Assembly: GCA_910584815.1 (NCBI GenBank)
Contig: CAJUBT010000002.1
Location: 1,374-46,859, forward strand
Direction of reading: 5' to 3'
Origin: an uncultured Christensenella sp.
GTDB lineage: Bacteria; Bacillota; Clostridia; Christensenellales; UBA1242
DNA: 45,486 nucleotides
This document shows, piece after piece, positions 1 through 8,305 of the stretch. Below the pieces are notes generated by a model. It searched no databases, was not told the DNA's origin, and saw only the letters and a program-made list of their open reading frames with translations. The translations under genes were made by a program, and so were the position numbers. Within the stretch, counting starts at the first letter, position 1, and each line of letters opens with the position of its first letter.

Positions 1-620
1 TCTTTGCTAAAGCCGCCTTCACTACCTATTATTATAGCAATATTTTTTAAATTTTGTTTATTTTCATTATTTTCAAAAATTTGTTTTATTGTTGTGGAAT
101 TTTCGGTTTCGTTGGCAAACACAACAAGGCTATAGGTTTTTAACTGATCTAACATTTGTTTAAAAGTTAAATGTGGTTTAATTTCAAGTAATTTAGTTCT
201 ACCACATTGTTTGCAAGCACTTATAACAATTTTTTTAAGCCTTTCAATTTTATTATCGTTTTGTTTAGCAACACAGAATGTTGAACTAAATGGAGTTAAA
301 GCTGTTACGCCAAGTTCTGTAAGTTTTTGAGTGATAAGCTCTAATTTATCTAATTTTGGCAGACCTTGAAAAATAGTTACATTGTTTTTAGGATTTGAAG
401 TTACCTTTGAAGTGTTTTCAATTTTTAATGTTGAGTAATTTTTTGTTATGCTTTCTACAACACAATTTAAAATGTCACTTCCATCATAAAAACATTCAGC
501 TTTATCCCCCACCCTTAACCTTAAAACTTTAGATAGATGGGAATGCTCATCTTCTGTTAAAGTTATTTTATTGCCTTCAATGTTTGCTTGTTGAACATAA
601 AATCGTTTTTCCATACGCAT
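1..620 (-). CDS. rsmE: 16S rRNA (uracil-1498-N3)-methyltransferase RsmE, 3' end cut by window
   Basis: Translating the minus strand from an ATG at 620 (an in-frame ATG at 614 is an alternative) gives an open frame that runs off the left edge. The N-terminus (MEKRFYVQQANIEG) and the later IIGSEGGFSK match the RsmE PUA-like N-terminal domain and the SPOUT-fold GxEGGF SAM-binding loop. The family methylates N3 of U1498 in 16S rRNA. About 206 residues are present of a usual 240-250, so the C-terminal knot is outside the window. In Bacillota rsmE often follows dnaJ and prmA; here it is about 9 kb away from dnaJ and prmA is not seen in between. Confidence 0.93.
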   Translation of the reverse strand, partial: MRMEKRFYVQQANIEGNKITLTEDEHSHLSKVLRLRVGDKAECFYDGSDILNCVVESITKNYSTLKIENTSKVTSNPKNNVTIFQGLPKLDKLELITQKLTELGVTALTPFSSTFCVAKQNDNKIERLKKIVISACKQCGRTKLLEIKPHLTFKQMLDQLKTYSLVVFANETENSTTIKQIFENNENKQNLKNIAIIIGSEGGFSK

Positions 621-889
621 AATTATAGCAAAAAATAAAAAACAAGTCAAACTTTTAGGCTTATACGCTATTTTTATAAGTTTTAACTTGTTTTATCTAA
701 ATTTTTAAATTTGTAAATTTATCCTATTAAATATATAAAAATTATAAGTTTACTACAGTTTTTTAACTACAAATATTACTGAAGAAAATTTGAAAGTAAT
801 AGCAAAATATAAAAAAGTTTAATTTATTTTAACAAATAATAATTGTTAACTTAACTAAATTTATTTATGTTTTTATATAAATTTTTTAT

Positions 890-1609
890 TTATAAAATTA
901 ATGATTTTAATTTAATTTCATAACGGAAGTAAATATTTTGAGTTAAGAATTTTAAAAGTTTATCTTGCAAGGCATTTGAAAGTTTTACTGTTTTAAGTTG
1001 GTCGTAAGAATTATTTACCAAAATTTTTAAAGCCGAAAATATAGCATTATCTAACATTTCATCTTCTATAGACTTACAATTTTCACAAGAAATTTCACCT
1101 TTTGAAATGTTAAAAAACAAATTTTTTGTTAAAGGCTTTTTGCAATAAATACAATTATTTAAATTTATTTTGAAACCTTCAAAATTAAGCACATTAAAAA
1201 TAAACTTACAAAGAGTAAGTTTTACATCTGTGCCACCAGCTTTAATTTGTTTTAAGCATTTTAACATATCTATAAAAATGGAAACATATTCCTGATTTTC
1301 GTAACAAACTTTATCTACAAGTTCTAAAACACAAAAGGCATAACTGAACCTATCTATATCGCAAGTTATGTCGTAAAAACTTTCAATTTCATTAACACCT
1401 GTAAGCACAAAACCAGCCTTGCTTGAAGCAAGTTCAAACTCTGCAAAGCAAAAACTTTGGCAAAAAGCTTTTAGTTTAGAACTTGCTTTTTTTACGCCTT
1501 TTGCTTTAACTAATATTTTGCCTTTTTCTAGCGATAAAATTGTTAACAATTTATCGTTATCTTTATACTCTTTTGTTTTTAAAACAATACCTTTAACTTT
1601 TGTATCCAT
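890..1609 (-). CDS. recO: DNA repair protein RecO
   Basis: The 239-residue product fits RecO, which loads RecA onto SSB-coated DNA with RecR during recombinational gap repair. The N-terminal OB-fold segment (VKGIVLKTKEYKDNDKL) is clear, and the C-terminal half carries a four-cysteine zinc site: CIYC near residue 152 and CENC near residue 174. Length is normal. It lies downstream of era on the same strand, the usual era-recO order in Bacillota, but 338 bp apart with a small ORF in between. Confidence 0.93.
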   Translation of the reverse strand: MDTKVKGIVLKTKEYKDNDKLLTILSLEKGKILVKAKGVKKASSKLKAFCQSFCFAEFELASSKAGFVLTGVNEIESFYDITCDIDRFSYAFCVLELVDKVCYENQEYVSIFIDMLKCLKQIKAGGTDVKLTLCKFIFNVLNFEGFKINLNNCIYCKKPLTKNLFFNISKGEISCENCKSIEDEMLDNAIFSALKILVNNSYDQLKTVKLSNALQDKLLKFLTQNIYFRYEIKLKSLIL

Positions 1610-1653
1610 TATTTAAAACTATCTTTTATTTAAGTTTTTTGCCTCTATAAGAA

Positions 1654-1866
1654 TTATTGCGACATACCATCATCTTGCATTACAGGGGCGTTTTCCGCGT
1701 TTAAATACGCCTCAAACTCTTGATTAGGGGCAGAAATGATATATCCTAAATTTTTTAGGCCTACATTTCCTGCAAATTCTGTTGTGCCAAAAAACAGACC
1801 ATCACATACTTTGCCTAAGGTTAAATTTGGCTCTCCGTTATCTAAAAAAAATTCTTCATCTTCCAC
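1654..1866 (-). CDS. Small acidic hypothetical protein between era and recO
   Basis: I do not recognise this 70-residue protein. It starts at a GTG preceded by AAAGGGGTAAAG, a usable ribosome binding site about 8 bp upstream, and lies in the same direction as era and recO, so it may be co-transcribed. It is acidic (MEDEEFFLDNGE at the start) with no membrane segment or cysteine. The middle (GLFFGTTEFAGNVGLKNLGY) is moderately hydrophobic. Coding is supported only by the RBS, open length and position. A chance ORF is possible. Confidence 0.5.
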   Translation of the reverse strand: MEDEEFFLDNGEPNLTLGKVCDGLFFGTTEFAGNVGLKNLGYIISAPNQEFEAYLNAENAPVMQDDGMSQ

Positions 1867-1946
1867 TATTCTTTACCCCTTTTTTTAGGTTAAATTATAT
1901 GTTTAGATTGCGTAAAAATTTAAAAATTATACTTTTATTTTCCCCT

Positions 1947-2846
1947 TTATATTTCATTAATATTATAACCCAGAGAGTTTAAAAACTCCAAATTATTTTT
2001 CCAATTTGGTTTAACCTTTACAAATAAATTTAACACAACTTTTTTTTGCACAATTTTTTGAATGCTTACCCTTGCTGTATGTCCAATATTTTTTAACATT
2101 TCGCCACCCTTGCCTAAAATAATTGCTTTATGGCTAGATTTATCGCAAACAATATCTGCTTCTATTGTTACCAAATTTTCCTCATCTTTATAGTTCCAAA
2201 CATCTACTGCAATTCCGTGAGGAATTTCTTTATTTAATAAATATAAAGCTTTTTCCCTAATAATTTCTGCAACTATAAATTTAAGAGGTTTATCGGTGTA
2301 CAAGTCTTCATCGAAATATTTATTGTTATCTTCCACTTCTGGCAAAAACTTTTTTACAACTTCAATAAGTGTTGATATATTCCTATTTTTTAAACTAGAC
2401 ACTGGCACAATTTCACAACTGGTTGCTAAATCTCCAAGAGTTGAAAGCGTGTTAAAAACTTTATCATCGCCCACCAAGTCTATTTTTGTTAGCACTAATA
2501 TTACTGGGGTTTTATTGTTGTGGTAATTGTTTATAAGGTCTTTTTCTTGCTGACTTAATGGTTTTGTTATATCGCTAGCCAAAACAACAGCACTAACATC
2601 TGTAACAGCACCCTTTATGCTTTTTTGCATAAAGTTGTCTAATCCTGTTGCGGTTTTATTTATTCCAGGAGTGTCTACAAAAACTATTTGAGAATTTGCA
2701 TCATTATAAATTCCTAAAATGTTATTACGAGTGGTTTGCGGTTTTGGAGAAACTATTGAAACCTTTTCGTTTATAACTGCGTTTATTAAACTACTTTTTC
2801 CTGCGTTTGCTTTACCTATTATGGCAACAAAGCCACACTTTATCAT
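1947..2846 (-). CDS. era: Ribosome-assembly GTPase Era
   Basis: The 299-residue product has the full Era layout. The GTPase domain shows G1 GKANAGKSS, G2 around KPQTTRN, G3 DTPG and G4 TKID. A C-terminal KH domain follows, with GKGGEMLKNIG as the RNA-binding GxxG loop. Era binds the 3' end of 16S rRNA and couples 30S maturation to GTP status. It follows ybeY by 69 bp, as in many Bacillota. The start ATG has an AAAAGGAA site upstream. Confidence 0.97.
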   Translation of the reverse strand: MIKCGFVAIIGKANAGKSSLINAVINEKVSIVSPKPQTTRNNILGIYNDANSQIVFVDTPGINKTATGLDNFMQKSIKGAVTDVSAVVLASDITKPLSQQEKDLINNYHNNKTPVILVLTKIDLVGDDKVFNTLSTLGDLATSCEIVPVSSLKNRNISTLIEVVKKFLPEVEDNNKYFDEDLYTDKPLKFIVAEIIREKALYLLNKEIPHGIAVDVWNYKDEENLVTIEADIVCDKSSHKAIILGKGGEMLKNIGHTARVSIQKIVQKKVVLNLFVKVKPNWKNNLEFLNSLGYNINEI

Positions 2847-2915
2847 AAAAAATTTCCTTTTAAAAAAAGAATTGGTATATCAATTAAAACACAATTTTTA
2901 AATTTAAAATAAAAC

Positions 2916-3407
2916 TTAAAAATCTCTTGTTATTTTGTGTTTTTTAAGAATTGCTTCCTCTAAAGCTCTCATAATTTTTTTATCTTCTTCTTCCATATGG
3001 TCAAAACCCAAAAGATGTAAAAACCCGTGAACAACTAAATAACATACTTCCCTTTCAAAAGAGTGGTTATATTCGTTTGCATTCTTTTTGGCAACATCTT
3101 CACAAATAATTATATCACCAAGCATTAACATTTTGGTTTCTGGGTTAATATCGTCTTTATAATCTTTTATGTTAATAGTTTGCATTGGGGTTAAATTTAA
3201 ATTTGGAAAGGATAAAACATCGGTCTCCTTATCTATACCTCTACAATCTCTATTTAATTGTTTAATTTTGTTTGCATCAACAAAACTAATGTCTACCTGC
3301 ACTTTTTTTTGACAGAATTTAGAATATTTATTTGCAGTTTTAATTAGTTTGATTATAAGTTTTCTAAAATTTTTTGTTAGTGCGTAATCGCTAATTTCTA
3401 TTTTCAT
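2916..3407 (-). CDS. ybeY: Endoribonuclease YbeY (rRNA maturation)
   Basis: A protein of 163 residues with the metal-binding signature HGFLHLLGFDH near residue 127; its three histidines bind zinc in this UPF0054 family. YbeY acts in 16S rRNA 3'-end maturation and ribosome quality control. Length is typical. It sits between yqfD and era. In most Bacillota phoH lies between yqfD and ybeY; here the gap is only 104 bp, so phoH is absent from this cluster. Confidence 0.95.
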   Translation of the reverse strand: MKIEISDYALTKNFRKLIIKLIKTANKYSKFCQKKVQVDISFVDANKIKQLNRDCRGIDKETDVLSFPNLNLTPMQTINIKDYKDDINPETKMLMLGDIIICEDVAKKNANEYNHSFEREVCYLVVHGFLHLLGFDHMEEEDKKIMRALEEAILKKHKITRDF

Positions 3408-3511
3408 CTTTTTACCTTTTAAAACTATTTTAATTTATAAAAGTTTCTATGTTTATGTTTTAAATTTAAAATATTGTTAACGCAATATAGAATTTTTTTA
3501 ATGTTAATTTT

Positions 3512-4636
3512 TTATAATGTAACATCTGCTTTTAAAATTGTGGTTACAATATGGGTGTTGTTAATAAGCAAGGTTGTGGTTTCGTAACTTACATTTTCTA
3601 CTACTTTTGCGCTTAAATTATTATACAACAAATTTTGATTTTCTTCAATTAGATTTTGCACAACTTTATTAAAAGGCACAAACACTTGTTTTTCTATAAG
3701 TTCATAATAAATAGTTTTAGTTTGTTTTATTGGCAAGAAAAAATTTTTAAAGTTAAAAGTGGATGAAACTTCAGCTTGATAATTTTTAAAATTTAATTTT
3801 TTACCACGAATACCCAAATTTAAACCAAACAAACTAAACTGATTTTGCTCTAGCTTTTTACCACTTTTAACAAATTCAATATGATTTTCAAGATAGGTAA
3901 TTGTGTTTGAAAGTTCAGCATAAGCCTTTATTTCTGCACTTGCCTCAACCTTAAGTTTTGTGCCATCTTTACTTTCTATATAAGGCGAAATTAACATATC
4001 GCCCTTTTTAACAACATCTCCACTATGAACTAAGGCTGTGCCAGACTTTAAATTAACTTCCTTAATAACCATATTATAAGGGCTTATAATTGGTTTATAA
4101 TCGTAAATTAAGTTACTATTATCTATTTTTTCGTTAACATTTATAACTAAGGTATTACCCTTTATTATGGCAGAAGCAAAACTTATGTTGTTAATGTTTT
4201 GCTTTAAAACAGTTTCTAATTTGCTTAAATTATAAGTAGCCTTTAGTTTGCCTGTAGTGTAACCATTTTTGTTTAAAACTTGTAACACCTGATTTTTGCT
4301 AACATTTTCTAACCCAAAAACCTCTACTTTATAAACCATATTACAAGAAATGCAAAGTATTATGGAAATAAAAACTAAACTTAAAACAAATGCCAAGTTT
4401 TGTTTTATGTTTTGTAATGTTTTTGGCAATAGGGTTTGTTGCTTGTTTGAAATTGTATAGTTCATTTTTTGTGCTATTTCTACAAAAACATTTTCATCTT
4501 GTTTTTTAACTCCAATTGTAAAAACATTATAGTCTAACCTTTGCAACTTAAAAGTTTGAATGTTTTCTTTTTTTAAAAGTTTTAAAAATTTATCGAAATT
4601 AAGCCCTGTTACTTTATAATATACTTTCCCGAACAT
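3512..4636 (-). CDS. yqfD: Sporulation protein YqfD
   Basis: The 374-residue product matches the YqfD family, whose members are made in the mother cell under SigE and are required for efficient sporulation in Bacillus. The N-terminal cytoplasmic part (FDKFLKLLKKENI) is followed by one membrane segment around residues 92-112 (LAFVLSLVFISIILCISC) and a long extracytoplasmic region. The region just after the membrane (YKVEVFGLENVSKNQVLQ) resembles a POTRA-like fold. It lies 12 bp downstream of yqfC, so the two are surely an operon. Its presence argues that the organism or its ancestors formed endospores. Confidence 0.92.
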   Translation of the reverse strand: MFGKVYYKVTGLNFDKFLKLLKKENIQTFKLQRLDYNVFTIGVKKQDENVFVEIAQKMNYTISNKQQTLLPKTLQNIKQNLAFVLSLVFISIILCISCNMVYKVEVFGLENVSKNQVLQVLNKNGYTTGKLKATYNLSKLETVLKQNINNISFASAIIKGNTLVINVNEKIDNSNLIYDYKPIISPYNMVIKEVNLKSGTALVHSGDVVKKGDMLISPYIESKDGTKLKVEASAEIKAYAELSNTITYLENHIEFVKSGKKLEQNQFSLFGLNLGIRGKKLNFKNYQAEVSSTFNFKNFFLPIKQTKTIYYELIEKQVFVPFNKVVQNLIEENQNLLYNNLSAKVVENVSYETTTLLINNTHIVTTILKADVTL

Positions 4637-4648
4637 AATTCTCCTAAC

Positions 4649-4912
4649 TTAAGAAATTTCCAAACTTTTTATTTCACCCACAATAATAATGGTGTCTATA
4701 TTCATATTTTTAATTTTTAAATTATCGCCATTTATTTTGGCAATTCCTTTACTTAATTTAATTTCAATGTCAAAACTATTAAAACTAATTATGTTTTTAA
4801 AATTTTCTATATACACAACCTTATTGCCAAAATTAATAAGTTTAAAATTATTGTTAAAAATTTCAAACGGAAGCCCAGAAAGTTTTGCAATTTCTTCAAA
4901 AAAACTAAACAT
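4649..4912 (-). CDS. yqfC: YabP/YqfC family sporulation protein
   Basis: An 87-residue protein of the YabP/YqfC family. It begins with a short helix (LSGLPFEIF), then a run of short beta strands (KVVYIENFKNIISF, DIEIKLSKG, AKINGDNLKIKNM, TIIIVGEIKSLEI). It has no membrane segment. Family members take part in spore coat or forespore-engulfment steps; the biochemical role is not known. It directly precedes yqfD, the conserved arrangement. Confidence 0.85.
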   Translation of the reverse strand: MFSFFEEIAKLSGLPFEIFNNNFKLINFGNKVVYIENFKNIISFNSFDIEIKLSKGIAKINGDNLKIKNMNIDTIIIVGEIKSLEIS

Positions 4913-5064
4913 TTTTTACCTTTATAGAATAAATTATTTTTACTTATATATATGATTTAAGCGTGATGTTTAGAATTTTAAAACAAATGAAACTTAAAAA
5001 AATATTACTAAATAATTATTCAACCTTTTAAAGCAACAAAAATATAAAATATTTTAAAAAATAA

Positions 5065-5093
5065 TTGAAATTTGTAAAGATTTATCATATAAT
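5065..5093 (+). promoter_or_regulatory. Sigma-A-type promoter for the 5186 gene
   Basis: TTGAAA (5065-5070) and TATAAT (5088-5093) are separated by 17 bp. Transcription would start near 5100, giving a leader of about 85 bases to the ATG at 5186. Confidence 0.65.
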
Positions 5094-5185
5094 AAAAAAG
5101 TAATGTTAACCACAAAAGACAATGAATGTTTTTTTGGTTTTTATTTTTAAATTTAATTACTAAAACTAAAAAACTAGGAGGAATA

Positions 5186-5809
5186 ATGAACAACTTTGTT
5201 AGTTTATTTTTAATGGTTTGGGGGTGCTTATTTGGCGGCGTTCCTTTGGGGCTGTATGTGTCGGGCGAAACAAGCATTTCAGAACAACCATTTTTAATGA
5301 TTTTTGTTGTTATTGGTTTAATTGTTTTTGGTGTTGGTTTAAGAAATATACTTAAAAGTTTAAGGCTAAAACACATTAAAAGAAAAGGCACTCAAACAAT
5401 GGGAATGTACCTAGATTCTGCCTCTCCTGTTTCTATGAACGGAGTTCCACTATATTACATTAAATTTTCGTTTGTTAATGAAGATGGTGCTGCCATTGAA
5501 GTTAAAACCCCAAGCATATACACAATTAGGCAAGCCGAATTTTACGAAAAACTGGGAAGATTTGAAGTTAAATACATAAACAAAGTTGCTGTTATTACAC
5601 AAAATGTTGATTATAGATTGTTAGATAAAATGCTAGAAGCTGAGAAAGAAAAAGAAACACCACTTGCCCCACTTGAACAAGGCGGCAGACCTATAATTAA
5701 AAATGGTTATTATTTTTGTGATTATTGTGGAAACGAACAAGAAAAACCTGGAAAATGCAAAAGTTGTGGTGCAAAAATAACTAGCAAAAATTATAGAGAA
5801 CCTCGTTAA
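5186..5809 (+). CDS. Membrane protein with C-terminal zinc ribbon, unknown function
   Basis: I chose the ATG at 5186 because AGGAGG lies 6-7 bp upstream; an in-frame opening 60 bp earlier has no such site. The 207-residue product has two N-terminal membrane segments (about residues 3-27 and 35-54). A soluble domain follows that resembles the DUF3592 type of membrane-associated beta domains (GMYLDSASPVSMNGVPLYYIKF). The C-terminal zinc ribbon has CDYC and CKSC spaced for one metal ion. It is monocistronic, with its own promoter and terminator. The topology suggests a membrane-anchored adaptor, but no function can be assigned. Confidence 0.8.
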   Translation: MNNFVSLFLMVWGCLFGGVPLGLYVSGETSISEQPFLMIFVVIGLIVFGVGLRNILKSLRLKHIKRKGTQTMGMYLDSASPVSMNGVPLYYIKFSFVNEDGAAIEVKTPSIYTIRQAEFYEKLGRFEVKYINKVAVITQNVDYRLLDKMLEAEKEKETPLAPLEQGGRPIIKNGYYFCDYCGNEQEKPGKCKSCGAKITSKNYREPR

Positions 5810-5863
5810 AACTTTTTACAAAAATAAACAAAACCTAAAAAAAACCAAATAAATAATTAACAA

Positions 5864-5896
5864 AAAAGCCACCCTTTTAAATTGGTGGTTTTTTTA
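5864..5896 (+). terminator. Intrinsic terminator after the 5186 gene
   Basis: A hairpin with arms GCCACC and GGTGGT (last pair G-U), flanked by an A tract on the left and T7 on the right, lies 55 bp after the stop codon. Confidence 0.75.
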
Positions 5897-5898
5897 TT

Positions 5899-5930
5899 AA
5901 AAAAAAGCACATTTTATGTGCCTTTTTTAA
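5899..5930 (-). terminator. Terminator of the rplU-prp-rpmA operon
   Basis: The stem GGCAC/GTGC(T), read on the minus strand with a six-base loop and a long U tract, lies about 70 bp past the rpmA stop. A-tracts on both sides make it potentially bidirectional. Confidence 0.7.
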
Positions 5931-5998
5931 TTATAAATATAAAAATAAACTTAATTTATTATTATTTTTTTTTAAACATAAAAGCTAATTTTAAAAAA

Positions 5999-6292
5999 TT
6001 ATTTCTTTTTTGTTTGTTTTGCTTCAATAACATTTACATATTTTTTAGAACCGTGTTTGGTTTCAAACTTTACAGTTCCATCTGTTAATGCAAATAATGT
6101 GTAATCTTTACCTAGCCCTACATTTTCACCAGGATAATATTTAGTACCTCTTTGACGAATAATAATGTTACCAGCAACAACGCCTTGTCCATCACTTCTT
6201 TTAACGCCTAAACGCTTTGCTTGGCTATCACGCCCGTTTTTAGTACTACCACCGCCCTTTTTATGAGCAAATAATTGCAATATAATAAACAT
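5999..6292 (-). CDS. rpmA: 50S ribosomal protein L27
   Basis: L27 of 97 residues. The conserved core AHKKGGGSTKNGRDSQAKRLGVKR is preceded by eight residues, MFIILQLF. This corresponds to the N-terminal extension of Bacillota L27 that the protease Prp removes so that the new N-terminus can reach the peptidyl-transferase centre. Prp is encoded immediately upstream. The gene abuts prp with no gap. Confidence 0.97.
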   Translation of the reverse strand: MFIILQLFAHKKGGGSTKNGRDSQAKRLGVKRSDGQGVVAGNIIIRQRGTKYYPGENVGLGKDYTLFALTDGTVKFETKHGSKKYVNVIEAKQTKKK

Positions 6293-6622
6293 TTACTTAA
6301 CCTCCAATTCTATAAAATCAGAATAACCTTCTCTTAGGTCACTAATGCCACATAGCATTGTGTTTAAAATGATGTTACAATCGTGCTTTTGTTCAGTTGA
6401 AATGTCGGTTGGCATTTCAAAACACAAATAACCTTTTGCTTCGTTGCGTTCCAAATTTAAATTTACACCCACCACCATTAGTATTCCAAGAACGGCTGTT
6501 TGAACAATGCTTGATAGTGCACTGCAAACAATATCTTCCCCACTAACGCCATAGTTGGTGTGACCATCGCACACAACTTTAACTATATCATCATTTTTTT
6601 TTGTAATAGTAATGCTAGTCAT
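6293..6622 (-). CDS. prp: Ribosomal-processing cysteine protease Prp (YsxB)
   Basis: The 109-residue product matches the YsxB/Prp family. The catalytic pair is visible: His21 in CDGHTNYG and Cys33 in GEDIVCSALS. Prp cleaves the N-terminal extension of L27 and is essential in Staphylococcus aureus. Its place between rplU and rpmA is the standard order, and the cleavable LQLF-type extension on the neighbouring L27 confirms the pairing. Confidence 0.95.
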   Translation of the reverse strand: MTSITITKKNDDIVKVVCDGHTNYGVSGEDIVCSALSSIVQTAVLGILMVVGVNLNLERNEAKGYLCFEMPTDISTEQKHDCNIILNTMLCGISDLREGYSDFIELEVK

Positions 6623-6632
6623 AAATTTTGAC

Positions 6633-6938
6633 CTACTTTACTGATAAAATTTTTACTCTTGTGAATGGTTGTCTGTGACCTTGTTTTTTTCTTTCATTCT
6701 TTTTTGCTTTATACTTAAAAACAACAATTTTGCTGTCTTTACCGTGTGCAATAACTTCTGCCTCACATACAACATCTTTTAAGATTGGTGTACCTGTTTT
6801 TATGGTGTTTTCGTTAGAAACAAGCATAACATCAAAATTAACTTTATCGCCAATTGCGTTGTTTAATTTTTCAACATCAATGCTTTGCCCTTCTGTTACC
6901 TTATATTGCTTTCCACCGCTTGTTATAATAGCATACAT
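6633..6938 (-). CDS. rplU: 50S ribosomal protein L21
   Basis: L21 from the ATG at 6938 (MYAIITSGGKQYKV), which has AAGGAGG about 11 bp upstream. A longer in-frame start at 6965 would place this Shine-Dalgarno inside the coding region and add nine atypical residues. The 101-residue length is normal. The conserved C-terminus (KKNERKKQGHRQPFTRVKI) is the rRNA-binding L21 signature. It is the first gene of the rplU-prp-rpmA operon, with a 10-bp gap to prp. Confidence 0.96.
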   Translation of the reverse strand: MYAIITSGGKQYKVTEGQSIDVEKLNNAIGDKVNFDVMLVSNENTIKTGTPILKDVVCEAEVIAHGKDSKIVVFKYKAKKNERKKQGHRQPFTRVKILSVK

Positions 6939-7022
6939 TCTAGATTTTTCCTCCTTATCCTCCAAACTCGCTAAATGTAGGTGGTTTAAATTTAAACGCT
7001 TTTTTACCCAATCTACGCGGTT
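6939..7022 (-). promoter_or_regulatory. Structured 5' leader of rplU, probable L21 autoregulatory leader
   Basis: The mRNA begins near 7022. An outer stem pairs CGC and GTAG (around 7010-7018) with CTAC and GCG (around 6970-6982), with a bulge. An inner part includes GGGT/ACC and a self-complementary GTTTAAATTTAAAC. The element ends just before the Shine-Dalgarno. Bacillota are known to carry an L21 leader RNA (an Rfam family) that controls this operon; this looks like a member, but I could not run a covariance model. Confidence 0.6.
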
Positions 7023-7028
7023 ATGAGA

Positions 7029-7057
7029 ATAATAACATAATGCAATAAATTTGTCAA
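7029..7057 (-). promoter_or_regulatory. Strong sigma-A promoter of rplU-prp-rpmA
   Basis: On the minus strand TTGACA (7057-7052), a 17-bp spacer and TATTAT (7034-7029) form a near-consensus promoter. The predicted start is near 7022, at the left foot of the leader structure. Confidence 0.85.
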
Positions 7058-7320
7058 CATAAAAAACACATTTAGGTGGTTTATTATAACAATGTTAAAT
7101 ATGTTAAAAAACTATTTTAAATGGTTTTTAAAATTATAGTTACTATATAACAACTTTAAAATTATTTTAACCTTAGTTTTTATGCAAAGCAAAACTAAGC
7201 ACTTTAAAAAACGGAAATATAAAACCTAAATAAATGTTATTTAAAAAATAATTTTTTTTAAATTTTGTAAATTAAAATATAAAAAATTTTGTTAAATTTA
7301 AAGTTTGGCTTATTTAACAT

Positions 7321-7396
7321 AAAACACATTTATTGGTTTAAAACATAATTTATAATTTAAAACACATTTGTTAACTTAAAACACAATTTTTTAACT
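7321..7396 (+). repeat. Four-copy 19-bp imperfect tandem repeat
   Basis: Units beginning AAAACACATT or a close variant start at 7321, 7340, 7359 and 7378, an exact 19-bp step. The rest of each unit is AT-rich and variable. The array lies 105 bp upstream of the RBS of the 7501 gene, inside an otherwise featureless 440-bp AT-rich gap (7058-7500). It could be a regulator-binding array or simple AT-rich slippage. Confidence 0.55.
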
Positions 7397-7500
7397 AAAA
7401 TAAATTAACAATAATACAAATTTTTAAACTTAAATTATTTTAGCAATATTTTGAATAATTTTTAAAATACTTCACACAATAAGGTTAGGAGAAAAAAATT

Positions 7501-8052
7501 ATGCCAAAATCTCAAAAAGAAATGAATACAGAATTGATGCTTTCAATTCATCACAATTTGCTAACAGCAAAACAATCTGTTAATAATGTTATAGATAAAA
7601 TTACAGACAATGCTTTAAAAAGAGAACTTAAAGCCCAATTTAAAGATTATGATGAACTTAGTGAAACCTGCGAAGATTTGGCAAGGGTTTATGAAATTGA
7701 ATTAACCGACAACACTTTTTTTAAAAAAGCAAAAATGTGGTTTAATGTTAATATGGCAATGCTTATGGATAAATCGAACACCAACATTGCTTGCATTAAC
7801 ATTTTAGGCTCTACTATGGGCGTTATAGACCTAATGAAAGTTTTGGCAGACAGCAAAAAATGCAAAAAAGAACTTGTTAACCTTGCAAAAAGTGTTATGA
7901 GTTTGGAAGAAAGAAACATTGAAAAACTAAAACCTTTTGTTTACACTGAAAGTGAAAAAATGAGAGAAAAAACTGAACCTGCTGAAATTGAAAAGAACAA
8001 CGAACCATTACACGATAAACCAAGAAAAGAAACAAAAAAATTTAAACAATAA
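7501..8052 (+). CDS. Unknown helical soluble protein
   Basis: I do not recognise this 183-residue protein. The ATG has GGTTAGGAG about 9 bp upstream. The sequence is charged and looks mostly alpha-helical: TELMLSIHHNLLTAKQSVNNVID, a central AMLMDKSNTNIACINILGSTMGVIDLMK segment, and a disordered Lys/Glu-rich tail from about residue 155. The central part (His-containing first helix, long amphipathic helices) recalls four-helix-bundle ferritin-like DUF proteins, but I see no diiron motif. It is a single-gene unit with its own terminator. Confidence 0.75.
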   Translation: MPKSQKEMNTELMLSIHHNLLTAKQSVNNVIDKITDNALKRELKAQFKDYDELSETCEDLARVYEIELTDNTFFKKAKMWFNVNMAMLMDKSNTNIACINILGSTMGVIDLMKVLADSKKCKKELVNLAKSVMSLEERNIEKLKPFVYTESEKMREKTEPAEIEKNNEPLHDKPRKETKKFKQ

Positions 8053-8060
8053 ATAGTAAA

Positions 8061-8092
8061 AAATATGGCTACCCCACTAGCCATATTTTTTT
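8061..8092 (+). terminator. Terminator of the 7501 gene
   Basis: A perfect stem AATATGGCTA/TAGCCATATT with loop CCCCAC and a T7 tract begins 8 bp after the stop codon. Confidence 0.9.
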
Positions 8093-8266
8093 GTTTATTT
8101 TAATGTTATTTTTTTAATTAATTTTATTGTAACACAATTATTTAGCACTTAACTAAGTTAAAACACAAAAAACAGGAATAAATAAAAATAATTTAAAATT
8201 TTTTAATAAAGCAAACATTGCCAGTTTTAAATTATATTAAACCACATAATTTATGGTTTATTTAAA

Positions 8267-8305
8267 ACAAAAAAAGTTAAAGTAATAAATTTCACCTTAA
8301 CTTTT
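8267..8305 (-). terminator. Terminator of the XRE gene
   Basis: Read on the minus strand, arms of about 14 bases beginning AAAAGTTAAGG and ending CTTTAACTTTT pair with G-U tolerance and run into a T7 tract. The left arm overlaps the stop codon of the XRE gene. Confidence 0.65.

Noticed and set aside
7501..8052. Ferritin-like metalloprotein
   Set aside because: Helical content fits, but I could not find a paired ExxH motif, so no metal-binding role is claimed.
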